From the NCBI GenBank assembly GCA_006386115.1, contig VFIW01000100.1:1-64000 (forward strand): a stretch of DNA of 64,000 nucleotides, written 5' to 3'. Position 1 is the first letter of the stretch, and each line of letters starts with the position of its first letter. This document shows, in pieces, positions 60,388 through 64,000 of the stretch. Source of the stretch: Globisporangium splendens (taxonomy: Eukaryota > Oomycota > Peronosporomycetes > Pythiales > Pythiaceae). Position numbers and translations under genes: made by a program. The notes under the pieces were generated by a model that saw only the letters and a list, made by a program, of their open reading frames with translations, ran no database searches and had not been told where the DNA came from.

Positions 60388-60600
60388 CTTTCTCGCCAAT
60401 TCCGTTATGAAGATGGCCAATTCGGCATTTTGGGGTGTGTGGTGACAAGGGAACTACTATTGAAGGTGCACAGAGTACTCCCCACACAGAACGTGCGCAG
60501 ATAATGCAGACTGGAGAATCCCGAATGTTCCGTGTTTTATTGATTAAGTTAGGGACTGAATCATATTCAGGTGATTGTGAGTGTGGGTCTGTGAAGTAGC

Positions 60601-61595
60601 ATGTTTAAAATTCGGGACACACATTCTGATCTCGAACAAAATAATCGACAGCAAAAGGGCAAGATGAGCATGTATCATGAGAAGCAGGAGCTCTATCGCT
60701 GCGGGATCCATGCGCTCAACAACGTGCTTCAAGGTAAAGTATATAGATGCCTTACGCAGACTCTACAAGCGCATATGCGTGCATGTAAAGCAACATTTGC
60801 TCTGTTGTTGCGTCTTGAAATGAGCAGCGAAAGTGTTTGAGAAGGCTGCATTCGATGCTGCGAGCGAGCACTTGGCTTCAGTAGGAGAAGCAGAGGCATA
60901 CGGCGGCAATAGCAGCAATGCGCTGCTGAAGTACGTGTGGAATCCGCATCGCGCGCCGCTGGGATTAGGGAATTACGACGTGAATGTGCTCATGTACGTT
61001 CTGGAGCAGAAAGGTGAGCCTGCGTGGACTCGAGACCGCCATAAACGCGCACAAGCTAAAGAGTTGTGTGTTTACGGCTGTCTTGTATGACTACAAGGGT
61101 ACAAGCTGCAGTGGATTGACAAGCGCCGTCCGGTTACGAAGGAGCTGCTGGCGTTTGACACGCTTGAGGGCGTGCTGTGCAACGTCATCACATCGTCGAG
61201 TTTGTGGCGAAGGGTATGGGAGACGCGGCATTGGTTTGCGATCAAGAAGGTACATAAAAATATGACGGATCTCTTTTTGAGGAGCTACTGAAGTTGACAG
61301 CTGTGCTAACTGTAATGCTGCTTGGGCTTCAGATCGACGGCGTCTATTACAACTTGGACTCGAAGCTTGCAGCTCCAGTGGTGCGTCCCCTCATCTTACC
61401 TTCTCACTGATGCAAATGCCAACATTGATTTACTGCTCCTTACTTGCAAACATGTAACTACTGTAGGCTTTCAAGAGCGAAGAAGACTGCTACGCATTCC
61501 TGCAGGAGCTTGTGGATACCGGGGAGTGTGAGCTGTTCGCTGTTGCCTCGAATGACGAAGCTGCAGCGGAGCCAAAACAAGAAAGCGCCAAATGA
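60601..61595 (+). CDS. Josephin-type deubiquitinase (JOSD1/2-like)
   Basis: Five exons: 60,601-60,733, 60,828-61,013, 61,098-61,249, 61,333-61,380 and 61,467-61,595, giving 215 residues (194 if the ATG at 60,664 is used, which sits right before the domain). Catalytic residues are in place: Cys34 in Y-R-C-G-I-H-A-L-N-N, His in R-H-W-F-A-I, and Asn/Asp in Y-Y-N-L-D-S-K. N-Y-D-V-N-V-L-M and the W-I-D-K-R-R block are as in Josephin domain proteins. No ubiquitin-interacting motifs or poly-Gln follow, so it resembles JOSD1/2 rather than ataxin-3. The acceptor of exon 2 could also be six bases later, also in frame. It removes ubiquitin from substrates in the cytosol or at membranes. It is divergent from the ASCC3-like gene, 213 bases apart. 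Confidence 0.88.
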
Positions 61596-61735
61596 AGGAG
61601 TCCATTCCTGGATGATGGCATACTATGCCTTTGTGTGTTGTGATTGTGTAATTCAAAGAAAGGAATGAAGGGCTATATAGTGACTGGATTGGCTTGTTAA
61701 AGCGAGACTGCCTTCTCTGTGCGTCTTGTCCCTTC

Positions 61736-62356
61736 TTACTTGACAAATGACGGGAAGAGAAACGTCGCCGTCTTGATCGTCTCCATCTCCACTTTTTTCT
61801 CGCTCCGATGGCGCAGGAGGCCCGCGATGTCGTCCCAGTGGAAATTATCGGCATTGCGGCGCACGATGCCGTCCACATCGATCATCGCTTTATGCGGCAC
61901 GTGCGTGACCGCGTATGGCTCGGGCACGTCCGCGCATCCAAAGTGCAGCACCGTCGGCGCTTCTTCGTGGCGGAAATCGCGGCACACGCGCGGTTTCCCG
62001 GTTCCGGGGTTGATCTGGTCGAGAAACTCCAGCGTCGCGCCAATGTTCTGGTCCAAATTCACGAGAATAAAGTTGGCGATCTTGCTGTGGCCCTGCTTGG
62101 ACCAAGCCTCAAAGTCCTGGACCTCCTTGGCACACGCCCTGCTCCACGTCGCGTAGAAGAGTAGGATCGTCGGTAACTTGGTGCGCTTGATGATCTGCAC
62201 GAGGCTGTGCGAGTCGCCTGTCTCCAGGTCGATGAGCGTCAGGTCCGGCGCCGGGTGGTTCAGCACACAGGGCACGGTTGCTTTGCTTTTCTCACGCCGT
62301 TCTTTCTTGTCGTTTTGGTTGCTTAAGTGTGCTTGAAGAGGCACGTAAGTCCACAC
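61736..62356 (-). CDS. Thioredoxin-fold protein, 5' end unresolved
   Basis: About 206 residues with a thioredoxin-like fold: H-P-A-P-D-L-T-L-I-D-L, then L-P-T-I-L-L-F-Y-A-T-W-S-R-A-C-A-K-E-V, and later K-A-M-I-D-V-D-G-I-V-R-R. The usual W-C-x-x-C is W-S-R-A-C, so the first redox Cys is Ser and only the resolving-position Cys is left. Strong thiol-disulfide exchange is therefore unlikely; it may bind, or act like a monothiol protein. The frame opens with a GTG and has no ATG before the core. ATG at about 62,371 (M-N-N-R-R) is in another frame, so an upstream exon or a sequence error must be assumed. It converges on the Josephin gene, 140 bases away. Confidence 0.75.
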   Translation of the reverse strand: MWTYVPLQAHLSNQNDKKERREKSKATVPCVLNHPAPDLTLIDLETGDSHSLVQIIKRTKLPTILLFYATWSRACAKEVQDFEAWSKQGHSKIANFILVNLDQNIGATLEFLDQINPGTGKPRVCRDFRHEEAPTVLHFGCADVPEPYAVTHVPHKAMIDVDGIVRRNADNFHWDDIAGLLRHRSEKKVEMETIKTATFLFPSFVK

Positions 62357-62488
62357 TTCTGCGGTTGTTCATGCTGCTCTCGAATATCTATAGAAACTAG
62401 AAACCACCACCACACATTTTCTCAGATTCACATTCTTTACATGCAGATTTGGATTCTTACTTATTAATCAGCAGCTCCGTCACGACAC
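62357..62488. other. Spacer, probable missing 5' exon of 61,736 gene
   Basis: Short gap between two minus-strand genes. Any first exon of the thioredoxin-fold gene must lie here. Confidence 0.3.
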
Positions 62489-63937
62489 TTATGCAGAGCT
62501 CGTGGATGCAGAAGCATCTTTTTGATTGCTGCTGCGACTGTTCGAGCGACTGAGCTGACGGTGCGGCAGTCCCGCGCGCAAACTATCAGCGCGATAGCTT
62601 TTCCGACGAGTGAGCGTCGTCTTGCTGTTGAAGTTGAGGTTCTTCGCAGGCTGGTTCTTGTTCGCGGTCAGCTGCTGGATGCGCTGCTGCTGCTTCTCCT
62701 TCTCCTCGTAGACGCGTCGCTCGGCACGCTGACGCGCGCGTTGCAGCGCTTCTTTCTCGTTGAAATGCACGACGTACGCCTGGTTCCGACTCGCGTTGAT
62801 GCGCATGCTGGACTTGATGGTGCTCTTCATGCTCGAGTCAAAGCGGAAGCCAGAGAACAGTGTCTCGATTGGGGGCACATCGGCATTGGCAAACAGCTCA
62901 CAGCTTAGAATATCGTCGATCGTAATTCCATACGAGTTTTTCTTGCTGCTGCTGGCAGTAGCAGTATCGACAGATGCCACGGACTCACAGTCATCGTCAG
63001 CGTCCACATTACCACTACTCGCAAAGTCGCTATCCGTTGATGATGGCGCTCTGCTGATGTACGTGGGAAAGAAGATCAGCTCCAACACGTGGGCGATCTC
63101 TGGTGCGAGCAGCTCCAGCACGCCTTCTTCAGGCTGCACAGTCGTGAGCTCCATACCTGTCGCCATCTCGTACACCAGACGACCAAACAACAACAGATCC
63201 AGCTCCACTTTTCCTTCCAAAGGCACTGTCAGCTCACGAACATCCTTGTAGCGATCGATCGCCAACAGCGGCGTATAAATATCGGCGATGCGAGCATTCT
63301 CCTGGTCGATTATCACGTTACCCGAGCTCAAATGCTCGCAGACAATCCCCTTGGAACGAAGCGCCACGAGCGCTTCCAGAATCTGCCGCCCAAAACGCGC
63401 AATGTCGTTGAACGGAAGCGGTGACGCGCCGACAAGACGGTACTTCTCTTTATAAGACCGTGTCGGATTCGCGCGATGAATGCGATCTCTCAGACTACCC
63501 GCTGCGACAAACGGTTGCAGAACCAGCAATCCCTTTTTCTCCTTCGAGTAAAAGATATCCATCACGGGGAGGATATACGGATGCTGTAGCACACAATACA
63601 AACAGGAACGACAATTTCGGAATCATGTGAAAACAACTTGAGGCACCACCACCGCCGTCCTACAACAAAGGCATACCTTGAGCGTCACGAGCAGCGCCTT
63701 GAGCGTGTACAGCATGTTCTCCTTTTTGAAGTCGAGAAAGCTGTGCTGCACGGGGAAGAGCGTGATGAGCATCTCGCCGCATCGGTCCTGGAGCAGGTTG
63801 ACGAGGTCCACACGGAAGCAGAACTTCTCTTCGCGGCGGCCGATCTCCGGAAACGCCTCCTCGCGCCACGCGAACAGCGGGTTGTTCTTGCAGTACTTGG
63901 CCGCCAGCAGCACTGCGAGCGCGCCGTTGAACGCCAT
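62489..63937 (-). CDS. PXK/Slob-like pseudokinase
   Basis: Exon 1 is 63,937-63,677 and exon 2 is 63,583-62,489, joined across a 93-base intron (GTATGC donor, CTACAG acceptor, phase 0), giving 451 residues. The join restores V-T-L-K-H-P-Y-I-L-P, typical of this family. K-G-L-L-V-L-Q-P-F, G-S-L-R-D-R-I, F-G-R-Q-I-L-E-A-L and L-L-F-G-R-L-V-Y-E-M match the PX-domain serine/threonine kinase (PXK) type. The catalytic loop is C-E-H-L-S-S-G-N (no HRD Asp) and DFG is D-I-Y, so it is a pseudokinase, as in animal PXK. The C-terminus has a basic coiled segment (E-A-L-Q-R-A-R-Q-R-A-E-R-R). No PX domain is seen; it could lie in exons beyond 64,000, so the start is tentative. Confidence 0.8.
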
Positions 63938-64000
63938 GCGCCTTCCTTCCTTTGCTTCTGCTGACTCAAATGGGCTCCTCCCGCATTTTGGACTTTTCTT

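Noticed and set aside
59450..60504. Two plus-strand frames of more than 330 codons
   Set aside because: Both lie antisense to the N-terminal part of the ASCC3-like gene and overlap each other in different frames.
1..64000. CRISPR arrays, rRNA genes, operons, riboswitches
   Set aside because: None seen. The window is eukaryotic, with introns and dispersed repeats, and has no regularly spaced repeats.

Overview
The window looks like nuclear DNA of a plant-associated oomycete, most likely Phytophthora or a close Peronosporales relative. Evidence: short GT-AG introns (about 70-220 bp), compact genes on both strands, elicitin-like six-cysteine domains, a tandem set of AA17-type secreted copper monooxygenases (LPMOs), expanded tyrosine-kinase-like (TKL) receptor kinases, and initiator/flanking elements of the oomycete type (TCATTYY ... 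CAAT/GTTT) just upstream of several start codons. Species assignment is inference.

Layout. Positions 1-2,400 hold decayed retroelement pieces (a Ty3/gypsy-type RNase H relic and a second RNase H-like ORF). Positions 3,354-48,450 are a receptor-kinase island: eleven intact kinase genes, one kinase-less receptor with twin elicitin-like domains, and at least four relics. Three N-terminal architectures recur: (a) an approx. 270-residue uncharacterised ectodomain ending in 'GxxMADIFV...C...C' features (3,354; 11,766; 43,938); (b) an elicitin-like domain with Cys spacing C-x4-C-x14-C (20,892 twice; 26,041; 29,967; relics at 5,942, 16,765 and 48,430); (c) little or no ectodomain, with one or two membrane spans (6,358; 14,768; 18,350; 31,774; 33,751; 41,020). 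Almost all share a juxtamembrane WDD-x-A-I-x-A-x-R-I-P-R-E-K motif and a kinase glycine loop beginning S-R-G-G-Y-G. Two intact reading frames have lost catalytic residues (6,358: HRD Asp; 11,766: DFG Asp) and are predicted pseudokinases.

Inside the island lie a bZIP transcription factor (10,536), one or two tiny single-pass membrane proteins (9,667; 8,656) and three tandem AA17-type LPMO genes (36,167-40,039). LPMOs cut cell-wall polysaccharide; elicitin-like domains are known as lipid/sterol-binding folds; TKL kinases transduce signals. A testable reading is a locus for sensing and attacking the host or environmental surface, with kinase-dead and kinase-less receptors as modulators. The grouping is seen; the functional link is inference.

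Positions 48,950-64,000 are ordinary conserved genes: a 5'-truncated choline-transporter-like (SLC44) gene, a purple acid phosphatase, a large ASCC3-type double-cassette helicase, a Josephin-type deubiquitinase, a thioredoxin-fold protein with an unresolved start, and a PXK-like pseudokinase. A 187-bp retroposon-like insert with 13-bp direct repeats (48,939-49,151) and a near-perfect 71-nt hairpin (23,674-23,744) are the most notable non-coding structures.
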